From contig NC_067204.1 in assembly GCF_026262505.1 (NCBI RefSeq), positions 18,020,165 through 18,084,164 of the forward strand: a DNA stretch of 64,000 bases, given 5' to 3'. The translations under genes were made by a program, and so were the position numbers. Within the stretch, counting starts at the first letter, position 1; each line of letters starts with the position of its first letter. The notes under the pieces are model-generated. The model had not been told where the DNA came from and did no database searches. It was given only the letters and a program-made list of their open reading frames with translations. This document shows, in pieces, positions 20,855-31,141 of this stretch. The stretch is from Trichomonas vaginalis G3. Taxonomy: Eukaryota > Parabasalia > Trichomonadida > Trichomonadidae.

Positions 20855-22659
20855 TTTGTTTTGTTTGTTTGTAAAATTTAATACTATGATAATTACATCA
20901 ATGCCTTTTTTAACCATTTTCTTTGACTCAATACTTTTTATTCTGGGATATCTTCAGATGACTTACAGATATGTGAAAACCAGCTTTTAATATCTTAATT
21001 CAACCGAAAATGTTGAAAGGTTACGTTTTGGATTGTTAATATCTAATCTACAAAATTTTTAGATATGTTATCACAATATACGATATTTTTAAGTTGTGTG
21101 CATCAAAGATAGACCTGCTTTTATTGAAAACCGAAGTCATACAAGTTTTTTAATATTTTTTCGATAATGATTTTAATACCTTCTTCAATTGAGATTTAGA
21201 ATCATAAATTATAAAATTTCACCATATAGGAACATAATCATATCATTAATTAATCTATATCTTAGACGTTTTAATACCCTATATTTCCAACTCTTGGAAA
21301 ATTTTCATGACCCCAGGGTCCTAAAATGGGTATTTTCCTCACACAGACACCGTGGTTTTTTGAGCCGGGAAATAAATAGCGCAGACAGTTTCTACATATA
21401 GAGACATGCTTATACTTAGAGTTTGACTGGAATCTAAAGTGATTTTTTTCTGCATCGCGAAATCTAATGCAATCTCAAAATCATGAAGAAACTGCGAATC
21501 GGAGCGCAATTTTTTAATATGTTAATATATAAAGGTACCCCTACTACTGCAAATGCTTCAAATGAAAATCTAAGAAATCAGATTAATTTGATCACATTAG
21601 TATAGTATTGGTCAAACCAAAAACTCATATGTTGATATATAGCCTATAGATATTCATATTATCTACTTTTCATTGAATTACATAAGATTTAATAATCTCA
21701 TAAATATTCTTTTTAATTTTCCGAATTCCGTGTGCATTTAGATTGCCTATACCTGTATATAATAATTCTAGAATGGTTTGGTTAGATATTAAGTTTTTTA
21801 GATTAATATTTTAACATTTTGATAAAACAAGCATTTGTTCCATTTTAGAATCGCCATTGAACTCTAGTTTGACTAACATGATGTTGTATGATCAAATAAA
21901 TTCTAACTTCATGAGATAAATTTTGAAATTAGAAAATGCGATATCTGACTCAAATATTTATCTGAACACATTTAACATTCAATGATAAACTAAAGTACTA
22001 TACAGCAGATTCGATTTGGCTTATATTTTATATAATCAACAAATAATCCTATAAAATTGTGCTATTCACGTTGCTCAAAGATGTATTGAACATTCCCTAC
22101 TTGTGTATTGATAAAATTAGATATAGATTCTAATGTAAATCGATATTTTGAAAATTCATATATATTTTGTCTTGGTTTGGCATTTGATCGTGTTGAAACC
22201 GGAATTGCAATATATATCATCTAAATATATAACTATCAAAATATGAGCTATAGATTTTTAAATTATTCTCCTGAATATGAGTGACTAACATAATTATATT
22301 GAATTGAGTAGTAAGAATCATAAATATTAGAATCTGACGATAATTTATTATAACTTTATATAGGAACAAGATTATAAATGATGATGAAAATAAAGATTAA
22401 ATTTAAATCTGAAAATTTGAAAACATTAAGTGTATATGATAGCATTACAAAATTAAATTTTATGTGGAAGAGGAAATAGAGGAATTAGAAGTATTATGAG
22501 AAAATAATAAGATATAAAAACAAGATTCTATTAAATGAGTTAATTTATAGAAAGGAATAACAGTGTGAATGTAGTAAATGAATGTTTTCATGATGTATTA
22601 TTGAAATCTTAAGTTTTGTTAAGAAGATAATAAGGGAATCAAATTTTGTATTAGGAAGT
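20855..22659. other. AT-rich spacer
   Basis: About 1.8 kb with no supported gene or repeat; short frames near 21189 lack coding signal. Confidence 0.5.
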
Positions 22660-23298
22660 TTGACCGACAAGAGTGTATTGTGCACTCTTGTCGGTCTGCA
22701 TGTCTCATTCCGGGAGACATTGTCACTGCATGTCTCCCAGAATGAGACAATCTTCCGCATTCATAACTTGAATGCGGAAGTTTGACCGACAAGAGTGCAC
22801 TCTTGTCGGTCTGCATGTCTCATTCCGGGAGACATTGTCACTGCATGTCTCCCAGAATGAGACAATCTTCCGCATTCATAACTTGAATGCGGAAGTTTGA
22901 CCGACAAGAGTGCACAATACACTCTTGTCGATCTAAATGTATCTTACAATCAAAGACACTTTCATACAATCTTTTCGAAGTTAAAAAAAAAATTTAATTA
23001 TTTCTTTCTTTTGTTTATTAAATCGCCTTACTCACGTACTAATCTCTTTTAGAGACTCTATCGAGCTATCCCCACATATAAACCTGTGACAATAATACAT
23101 ATTTACTCTCTTCATATTCTGATCTCATGACACATTATCGCAAAAACTATAATTATACAACACATCTCATAAAGTCTCATTTTAGCCCTATCTAAGCGTT
23201 CAAAACCTATTTTCCACACGTAATCTGATTCTTCTGGCTCCGCTGATTCGATTTCTGCTGTCAGATCGTGAAAATATGCATCACATAAAGAGATAAAT
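22660..23298 (-). repeat. Left arm of foldback element
   Basis: Includes a 65-codon open frame at 23112-23309 whose body (AYFHDLTAEIESAEPEESDY, then WKIGFERLDRAKMRLYEMC) has acidic/helical composition like real protein. The paired frame in the other arm is identical, so sequence identity of the arms, not selection, may preserve it. Confidence 0.85.
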
Positions 23299-23592
23299 GC
23301 AAATTGCACAACTTAATATTTTCCTTAAAATTTCTCTTCAGGTTCATACCTAAATAAGCTCTTTTTTTGAAAATTCAATTTTTTCCAAAAATGTATGAAT
23401 TCAAAAGTTCAGATTATATCTAGTCATTTTCCAACATTAATTTTGTGTTTTAGTTTTTGAGATATTCATTTTATTATACGTATTATTCAGAAAATTAAAA
23501 GAATTTGTGAGGGGAAACGGAGGAGATAATAAATATGTAAAGATGGATGAATAGACAATTTGAAAAAAAAGCAATAATTTTGAGTTGTGTTT

Positions 23593-24237
23593 ATTTATCT
23601 CTTTATGTGATGCATATTTTCACGATCTGACAGCAGAAATCGAATCAGCGGAGCCAGAAGAATCAGATTACGTGTGGAAAATAGGTTTTGAACGCTTAGA
23701 TAGGGCTAAAATGAGACTTTATGAGATGTGTTGTATAATTATAGTTTTTGCGATAATGTGTCATGAGATCAGAATATGAAGAGAGTAAATATGTATTATT
23801 GTCACAGGTTTATATGTGGGGATAGCTCGATAGAGTCTCTAAAAGAGATTAGTACGTGAGTAAGGCGATTTAATAAACAAAAGAAAGAAATAATTAAATT
23901 TTTTTTTTAACTTCGAAAAGATTGTATGAAAGTGTCTTTGATTGTAAGATACATTTAGATCGACAAGAGTGTATTGTGCACTCTTGTCGGTCAAACTTCC
24001 GCATTCAAGTTATGAATGCGGAAGATTGTCTCATTCTGGGAGACATGCAGTGACAATGTCTCCCGGAATGAGACATGCAGACCGACAAGAGTGTATTGTG
24101 CACTCTTGTCGGTCAAAGTTGCATTCCAATTATGATTGCGAAGATTGTCTCATTCTGGGAGACATGCAGTGACAATGTCTCCCGGAATGAGACATGCAGA
24201 CCGACAAGAGTGCACAATACACTCTTGTCGGTCGAAG
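23593..24237 (+). repeat. Right arm of foldback element
   Basis: Reverse complement of 22660-23298. The inner ORF copy runs to 23779. The outer module differs from the left arm by small indels (for example GCATTCCAATTATGATTGCG near 24121-24140), showing that the arms have begun to diverge at the outside. Confidence 0.85.
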
Positions 24238-24445
24238 TTTTGCAATCGCGTTGTGATTGCAAAAGATTGTGCTATTCCTGCATATTTTCTACGAGCCTGC
24301 TTCATAAAATTGAATCCTTCTATCCAAATTAAATGCGATTTCGCTAATCTTTCATCTAAAATCACTAATCAGAAGCATATTGCAAGTTAACTTGAACCGG
24401 CATGTTCCTCCTATCCTGTCTTTCAGTTCTTTCTATCAGCCATGG

Positions 24446-24653
24446 TTCACAAGGAGGAGAGCTTTGCGCACAATCAGACATAAGATTGCGGCAGAGGAAC
24501 CGGGAAGAGAGCAGCTTGAAGCGGTAAGATGTCCGAATGCTGTCTCCCAGGTGTATCTGTCAGGCAAAGTTCACAAGGAGGAGAGCTTTGCGCACAATCA
24601 AACAGAAGATTGCGGCAGAGGAACCGGGAAGAGAGCAGCTTGAAGCGGTAAGC
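24446..24653. repeat. Direct duplication, period 124 bp
   Basis: Copies at 24446-24529 and 24570-24653 share TTCACAAGGAGGAGAGCTTT and GGAACCGGGAAGAGAGCAGC with few differences. Composition is GC-rich relative to the surroundings, and one frame (REQLEA, GTGKRAA) hints at former coding DNA, but no domain is recognised. Confidence 0.85.
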
Positions 24654-24901
24654 TGTTTTCAAGTCTTTAGTTAACAAACTTTAACAAAAGACATCTAAAA
24701 AATTTGAAATAATTGCAAAATAATGCCGTCAGGTAATGCGCACCTAAGGGAGGTGTTTTGCGGGAGCTGGGGTATCTTGGTGAGTACTCAGGAGGCCAAG
24801 AAGGGCACCCAAAACCGACATTTTGCTGACGCATTGTGTAAGCAACCATTCTGATAACCGCTCAAACCGTCGGGACAAAATAATTTATGAAATTATAAGT
24901 C

Positions 24902-25096
24902 ATCTTTCTAATACATATTTTTGGAAGGGCGTAAGATACGCCAACTTAAATATATTATTAAATATGAGAAAATCGCTCAACAAAAAAACAATTCTTTCAA
25001 AAAGTTTAAAATTTATCTTTCTAATACATATTTTTGGAAGGGCGTAAGATACGCCAACTTAAATATATTATTAAATATGAGAAAATCGCTCAAACA
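24902..25096. repeat. Direct duplication, period 113 bp, running into the gap
   Basis: About 80 bp at 24902-24981 (with TTTTGGAAGGGCGTAAGATA) is repeated from 25015 to 25094, immediately before the N gap. More copies probably lie inside the gap. Confidence 0.9.
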
Positions 25097-25196
25097 NNNN
25101 NNNNNNNNNNNNNNNNNNNNNNNNNNNNNNNNNNNNNNNNNNNNNNNNNNNNNNNNNNNNNNNNNNNNNNNNNNNNNNNNNNNNNNNNNNNNNNNN
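25097..25196. other. Assembly gap, 100 N
   Basis: Exactly 100 N, so true size is unknown. A tandem duplication abuts it on the left and decayed Maverick DNA follows on the right. Confidence 0.99.
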
Positions 25197-25474
25197 CCCA
25201 GCAAAGCCAAATGTCGGGTTCTATTTTCTTGATGTTTATATCGTTGCCTCTGTCAAAAGTTTCAATAGTTCTTTCAAAATTTCATGAGGTGCGATGACAT
25301 ATGAGTTCACTTTTACGAGGTTGTGCTCAACCAAGTTTAACTATATACTTAAAGCTTGACAAATCTTCTCCTGAGTTTGAAGTTTGTCTTTCAGTTGTTG
25401 GTAGTCGTTCGAATATCTGCAACAGAACTTAAGTCTCTGCTAACTTCAGGATATTGTTGGTTGTTTTACAGGAA

Positions 25475-25643
25475 CTATTTTATACCATCTTCGTCTTCGT
25501 ATGGTTTCCCCACTTCAACATCTCTGTCTTTGACATTGACAACAACACTTTGACTGTTTGTTTGAGTGTGAATTTAACTTCACATCTGCCACCGCCATTA
25601 AACCTTTTGAAACACTTACGCTTCTATTTTTCGGAAATGACAT
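25475..25643 (-). pseudogene. Small Maverick ORF, frameshifted
   Basis: Minus-strand coding signal from ATG 25643 (MSFPKNR) through CFKRFNGGGRCEVKF and VVNVKDRDVEVGKPYEDEDG to a TAG at 25477-25475, but spread over different frames, so at least two indels are present. It lies beyond the 3' end of the decayed capsid gene on the same strand. Function unknown. Confidence 0.5.
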
Positions 25644-25975
25644 TTTATTTAGAATAAAAAGATGGACGTATTTGAGTATCTCTTCGAATTGAAGCAGAAC
25701 AAAGTTTACACACACAAACAATACAAAATACATTGACAGAATAGTTTTTATTACAAACAATGGAAAATGTTATAGAATAGCAGTCTTTGCTGAACCAAAA
25801 TATTTTCATTAAGCAAAGAAAGTTGGTATAACCGAAATGGTGAAAGTTCTTGAAGCAGACAAAAATATAACAACAAAACTGACCGATATTTCTAAAGGAA
25901 AGTTTATAATACAATATTATGTCAAAACTGGCGTACTGTCAATATTTGACGAGGAGAAGTCAGTTCAAGAACAAC

Positions 25976-27600
25976 TTACTGACCTGCTGCCAAAATCTGC
26001 TCGATGGAAGCTGTCGTTATACCAATCTGAGGAGCCCCAGCAGGTTTCATCGAACGAATCTTCAAAAGAGCATCTCCCTGAAAAGTGCTATTGGTTTTGT
26101 AAACTTCTTTGCTTTCAGTTCATCTGGACCGTCTCTGTCACCAGTATATTGTATTTGTACAGTACCAAAAGTTGAAATACCACCATAAAGTCTTCTGAGT
26201 CAGCAAATGGAATGCCAAGCCAAAAGTTTGAACGGTCTCCATTTGTATATTGAGTTTTTTGACCTCCTGTATGAGTCCATACTTTCACATATGGCATAAT
26301 AGAACTTTGCATTTCGCAGGTTAATGGTGTGTTGTGAAGTTGTTGTAAAGTTCATAGCATCTAATGTCAAGTTGTATGACCTCAATATCCTCAACTGTAG
26401 AATATTCTTCTTGGATAATATTTGCCATCTATGTTATAATGGTATTTAATACCAGGGTTGTAGAAGCAAGAATAGTCATTTATAGTTCGTCTTGAACAGT
26501 ACAAACATAGTATCTGCATGTTTCATTGCAGTTGTTAAGGCAATTATCTGTTCTTGCACCTGGGTCAGCACTTTGGGTTCCAACTTCACCTGCAAAGTCT
26601 TTGACAGATATTTGGTATAGGGAACATAAGTGAACTGCAATATATTTTGGCAGCTAAAGCATTTGAAATATCTGGTCCAACATATAGACTGCAAGTCTGC
26701 TTTCTATTCTCTTGCATTCAAATTTTCGCATGTGAACTTAAACTGGGTCCCAAGCATCTCCAGCAGCATTGAAATAATAGTTTACTTCAGTGTTGAGGTT
26801 TGAGAAACCAAAGTCTAAGTCAACTTTGTTTTTGCAAAAGTCGGCGAATGACATTTTATTTGTTCCCACTACTTCTGTAAGAGTGAATGGGTCTTGTGTT
26901 GGTGCAATGACTAAGTTATTTTTGCTTGGAGTAAGTTCGATAGAAATTTTTCCTGCCCAGTTTGGCAAGTATCTTAAAAACCTGAAGATGAGGAAAGATG
27001 ACAAAGGAACTCTAAGTTTCAGTTTTACTTTGGTTACTGCTGCTGCAGTTTGTCCAGAAAGGTTAACATAAACTCCTGGAACGTTAGGGTCAAGTCTTCT
27101 TATTTTCTCAATGGTGGCATACTGGTCTGTTTGTTCTCTAGCTTGTGGTTGTACTGAGTTTCTCAAAGCGAACCATTCATAGTTTGCCCATGTTACTGTT
27201 TGAACTAAGTCAGAGTTAGAATATATCTTATATCCCATGAAAACTTTGGAGCATATTGGTATCCGACATAGAAAATTCCATTGCAACCTTTCTTGTCAGA
27301 CAACTTGGCAGAAGGTTTTATTTCAATGTCTTGTTCCACGTATAAAGAATGAGTTGTCAATAGAAATAATATGAAACCTGTCGCAAGCAATATCTACTGT
27401 TGTTGAAGAACCTTCTCCAAACTCACCTACGTTTCCATAAGAAACAGCAGTTGTATATATCGTAAGTTCCAGGACTATTTCTGACCTTCTAATGGCATTG
27501 TCGCATTCGTTATACCATTCGGAAACATTTCCATTCATGGCATCCAAAACTGTGGCGTTATATTCTGAGCGGAGTCGTACATTTATATGAGTAAAAATAT
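25976..27600 (-). pseudogene. Decayed Maverick capsid-like gene (second copy)
   Basis: Paralogue of the protein at 1002-2690, readable in pieces that change frame repeatedly. The largest intact piece (26738-27286) contains VKLKLRVPLSSFLIFRFLRY and LPNWAGKISIEL, matching the region of the first copy that contains FLPAFAGNL. Upstream pieces (GIFYVGYQYAPK, SEIVLELTIYTTA) and downstream pieces (NFWLGIPFADSEDF; a final MKPAGAPQIGITTASIEQIL before TAA at 25978-25976) follow in the same order as in the intact copy. At least five frame changes are visible. The 5' boundary is approximate: a TAA closes the frame near 27624. Confidence 0.72.
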
Positions 27601-27639
27601 AGAATAGTTGGATTTATATGTCATAATAGAACCCACGTG

Positions 27640-28595
27640 GACCAAGCTTTACTTTCTCCTGACTGAGTTTTTAACTCTTCTTTTTCCTTCATTGCCCTCT
27701 GCTTGAAGTTGTTGCATTTGCATTATGTTCATCTAGTATGTTGCAAATTTTCCATGCCCTTTTTGCCTTTGGGCTCTGGTCGCCCATCTCACGGTAACCT
27801 ATATCCTAGAAAGAGTTTGTCATAGTTTGTATTTGAGTCTTCGCGTATTGTTTGCATGACTCTTCCTGAGTTTCCGGTTCAAGCTCTTCAAACAGTGCCT
27901 GTCCATATGGAATATGCTCGTTTCCAAATATATGTTTTTGTAGCCATTCTGGTTTTCTTCCATGTTACCAACTATATCTTTTGTGAATGGGAAAGCTTTT
28001 ACCCAATCTTTCAGTCTTGCGTCGTTTATTTCTGTAGTTGGTTTTATTTTGTCAAGGAACATGTTTTTCAATACTTACATTTCATTTGGTACTGTCCATT
28101 TGAGTTTTCTTAAATATTCATCCCTTCTCAGTTCATTGTCTGCAAAGTAAGTTTTTATGACATTTTGTAAACTTTCGTTTGCAAGGTCATGTACAATAGG
28201 TTCTCTTCCTTCTGTCTCCCTAACTTTCTTTTTTTAAAACTCTTCACCAAATATACCATCTTTATGTTCTTGGTAGTTCTTTGAGATAAATGTTCTAGAA
28301 CGTCAGGTGTTATATTTCCATCAGCCATGTTCATTTCATACTGGTCCAAAATATCTGCATGTTTCATATCTTTCAATGGCATTAAAGCCGCCGCTTAAAA
28401 TACCAGCTATATCTCGTTCACCATTCACTTCATTGCGTCTACAACTTCTTGGAATTGTGGTTGTAAGTTTATTAACCACCTATCCGGGTTAGCTTTATGA
28501 CCCCATCTCATTGTAGTTCCATCGTCTGCAGAAACAAAAGTAGGTTTGTTTCCATCTTGGTTAGGTTCTGAATGAACTTTAAACAATGGTTTCAT
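27640..28595 (-). pseudogene. Decayed Maverick ORF, unknown function
   Basis: Begins at ATG 28595 (MKPLFKVHSEPNQDGNKPTF) and reads TMRWGHKANPDRWLINLQPQ until a shift near 28420. The coding signal then continues in other frames: MPLKDMKHADILDQYEMN (28382 downward), INDARLKDWVKAFPFTKDIV (28071 downward) and EMGDQSPKAKRAWKICNIL (near 27770). Several indels. Order and strand match the other genes of this Maverick segment. Confidence 0.55.
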
Positions 28596-28705
28596 TTCTA
28601 TATGTTTTCTTGAAATTTAACCTTTTATTTTCACCGAGTTATCCGAAGATTGAACGTTAAATGCTCGTAAGTAAAAAGGGTTGTTGTATTTGTGTACATT
28701 TTCTT

Positions 28706-29089
28706 TCAGTACTTCCATTCTATGCTGAATATTTTCATCTGGTGTTGGAGTCTTTTGTATGTCGGCAAACATTTTCGATATTCTTCTACTATGTCAGCCG
28801 AATTTTTTTTAGACTCTTGGAAAGATTCCATATTCTCCGCATACTCTTGTTGAGGGTCAAGATTTTTCGGCTGTTCCAAATCTTCATCTAGTTCTGTGAA
28901 GTTAGTTTCCAAAGGAGTGACTTGTTCGTTTCCTTCAGGCCTTTCTAGCTGTTGTTGCTGAACTATTTCTTCCATGTCTGGTTGTATCTGAACTTCTTCC
29001 TGGTGGAGTTTCTTGTACCTCATCTGCTGGCATTTCATATATTCCGAGACCGTTTTCAACAAGTTCCCTTTCTAAGTCATCCGGACTCA
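28706..29089 (-). pseudogene. Decayed acidic Maverick ORF
   Basis: Starts at ATG 29089 (MSPDDLERELVENGLGIYEM, then PADEVQET) and changes frame near 29010. The rest (QIQPDMEEIVQQQQLERPEG, then LDPQQEYAENMESFQES) is in the next frame to a stop at 28706. Glutamate/glutamine-rich, predicted helical. Function unknown. Confidence 0.55.
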
Positions 29090-29142
29090 TAAACCTTCTT
29101 CTTTCGTTCCGTCTCTATTTTTTACGCGTTTCATGAAGAGAG

Positions 29143-30626
29143 TTAAATTGTCATTTGCTCTGACATCAAATATCTCGGAGTAAATTCGTTCATGTCATTT
29201 GGATGATATGCTATTAAATCATATCCCTTAGCGAGCTTGTATTTTCCAGGTTTGAAATTATATCCCCTTTGGTGCAGAGCCATAAAGCTAAATAGGTTCG
29301 GGTCAGTATTTCCATCCTTGAACTTTCTAATAGCTTCTTTATATCTGTCACTAAAGTCAATACTATCTGGGTAACCATAGTCTTCTTTAAGCATTTTTAA
29401 GAATTCTTGGTTTCCTTGTTCTCTACTTCTTTTATGTCCTTGCTCTGTTTGTGGTTGTTGTTGTGCAGGGTTTTGAACTGTTGGTTGCTGTGCTGGTTGC
29501 TGTGCTGGTTGTTGTGTTGGTTGCTGTGCTGGTTGTTGTGTTGGTTGTTGTGTTGGTTGTTGTGTTGGTTTTGGTTGTTGTTGTGGTGCATGCCTGTGTC
29601 TGTGTCCATGTGACGATGTAAATGTTTTAGGTAGTCCTGGTGCAGGTGCTTCTCTTGGAGGGTTTGGTGGTATATAAGTTCCACCAGCTGACACATATGT
29701 TCCATCTGCAGCATAATGTCCTACCTGACTTTTCGTTTTTAAGAAAGCATTTACTAGGTCTGTTTTGGTCTGTTGTAACTCTTTTTCTTGACTTTCCACA
29801 ACAGTTGCTCTAACGGCGTCATAGGCACTTTGAACTGCCTGTCTCGTTGCTGCATCTGTTATTTTCGTCATATTTTGTGCTACTTCTCTTAACTCTTTGT
29901 CGAAACCTTCAGACTTCAGTTTCTTTCCAGATGAGAAGTCGTTCACTAGTTTCACCTTACTATGAAGAGCTTCGAAGGCGTTCTTAAAGTCAGCATTCAT
30001 TAAAGCTTCATTTGAACTGTCTTCATCCGCTTGTATTTTTGTCCTTATTGACCCTATAAGTTGGGCTGCTTTAGCGTTGGCTTGGGCATCTAACCAGTCA
30101 TTATTAGCTTTTATATATTCTGCGCTTTTCATTGCCTTTTGCATGGCTGCGTCGTTATTTTTACTTTCTTGTGCTAAGTTTTCAACTGTACGGTTTGGTT
30201 TTGCAACTGTAAAAGTTTTTCTGCCTTTACATTTGCTTCAACTTCTTTTTTATACTCATCGCTATCCATATATGTCTTCAGGGCTTTTTGTTTTATTTCT
30301 TCATCTTTCAGTACTTTATATTGAGTAGTATGGTTTTTCAAATTTATAACATCTTGTTCCATTTTTGCTACTTCTGCTGCTTTTTCTGACACTTTTTTCG
30401 CATATTCCTCTGTACTTAGTTCTTTCAGTTGTTCTTCTTTCTTCTTTTTCTCTACGTTTAACTCATTGAGTTTCTTTGTGTGTCTGTCATATTCTAGTTT
30501 CTTTTCGTTTTCACTTATTTGCTTCTGTATGTCTATGTTTGACTTTTTGACATCTGTTATGATTTGAGTGAACTCAAATTCATTTGACTTTGAGGGTATA
30601 GGCTGTTCCGTCTGCAGCTCCACCAT
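29143..30626 (-). pseudogene. Maverick coiled-coil protein with Q/P repeat, split by frameshift
   Basis: The 5' part (ATG 30626 to a stop at 30174, 150 residues) is a long coiled coil (KKLEYDRHTKKLNELNVEKK, EEYAKKVSEKAAEVAKMEQD). The 3' part (open to the stop at 29143) continues in another frame: VENLAQESKNNDAAM, helical segments, then a QQPTQQPAQQP repeat at about 29460-29575 (matching repeats of TGTTGGTTGT type in the DNA), and a C-terminal folded part (PDSIDFSDRYKEAIRKFKDG). The second frame is open across the junction back to a run of five A near 30215, so a single indel there would explain the split. No recognised family; size and coiled coil would suit a structural virion protein. Confidence 0.6.
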
Positions 30627-30838
30627 AGCCTGCCATTTTCGCTAAATGCCGCTCTTAAACCTCCACTCTGTGCACCAACAACTCCGTTTAAAAGCATAGG
30701 ATTGCTTGACATTTGTTTCAACATAGTGGGGTCATTCAGCATTTGTTGTTGCAAACTGTTGTTTGGTGTTAGTTTTACTATTGGATGTTTCAATGCTCTC
30801 TTCCTCTTACGTATATTCTTACGTAGCTTACGTGGCAT
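30557..30838 (-). CDS. Basic N-terminal Maverick ORF, 93 residues
   Basis: ATG 30838, N terminus strongly basic (MPRKLRKNIRKRKRALKHPI), then SLQQQMLNDPTMLKQMSSNP and a glycine-rich stretch (GVVGAQSGGLRAAF). It overlaps the start of the coiled-coil ORF by 70 bp. The last 20 residues (WWSCRRNSLYPQS) look like out-of-frame DNA, so the real protein may have ended earlier or continued in the frame reading AGYGGAADG. Basic head plus QM-rich helix could be a core or DNA-binding protein. Confidence 0.45.
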   Translation of the reverse strand: MPRKLRKNIRKRKRALKHPIVKLTPNNSLQQQMLNDPTMLKQMSSNPMLLNGVVGAQSGGLRAAFSENGRLWWSCRRNSLYPQSQMNLSSLKS

Positions 30839-30957
30839 TTTAAGTGAAGTTAAAAAGCGCGTTTTGACAGATGTTTATATGACACTTTTTGTTCAGCACA
30901 AAAAACTACTCGGTCAAAGTGTTGTCAGTTTTGTAAAATAACCGTCCTATCTCCGTG

Positions 30958-31141
30958 CCTATGACGAAGAAGTCTTGAAAATTCAAGAGTTTTAGACCAT
31001 GTTAGAAAACGTGTTAGAAAACATGTTAGATCTAACATTCTAACATAAACATTATTTTTGTCTGATTTTACGAAGAAGTCTTGACAAAACATTTACGAAG
31101 AAATCATGACAAAACATTTACGATGAAGTCTTGACAAAACA
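30958..31141. repeat. 25-bp tandem repeats at the Maverick edge
   Basis: TTTACGAAGAAGTCTTGACA recurs with 25-bp spacing at 31067, 31092 and 31117, and a fourth relative (GACGAAGAAGTCTTGA) is at about 30961. Between them lie GTTAGAAAAC repeats and the palindrome GTTAGATCTAAC (31025-31036). Confidence 0.75.

Larger units (their letters stand above)
22660..24237. mobile_element. Foldback element: two near-perfect arms of about 640 bp
   Basis: The left arm (22660-23298) and right arm (23593-24237) are near-perfect reverse complements around a 294-bp unique centre. The outer part of each arm contains two modules, each a row of three hairpins: one built on ACCGACAAGAGTG/CACTCTTGTCGGT, one on CTTCCGCATTC/GAATGCGGAAG and one on GTCTCATTC...GAATGAGAC. 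The inner 370 bp of each arm carries the same 60-codon open frame facing the other copy. Right of 24237 a third, diverged module follows (TTTTGCAATC...GATTGCAAAA, to about 24285). No transposase seen. The architecture matches foldback-type DNA transposons; the family is unknown. Confidence 0.75.
24286..25474. other. Repeat-bearing noncoding junction around the second gap
   Basis: Holds a 124-bp direct duplication, a 113-bp direct duplication and the N gap (listed separately). A GC-richer patch at 24725-24835 (GGGAGGTGTTTTGCGGGAGC) is unexplained. Confidence 0.5.

Noticed and set aside
25837..26175. Plus-strand ORF of 112 residues
   Set aside because: It overlaps the 3' end of the decayed capsid-like gene, whose minus-strand pieces align in order with the intact copy.
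29407..29613. Plus-strand ORF of repeated WLLC units
   Set aside because: Antisense of the Q/P repeat in the coiled-coil Maverick ORF.
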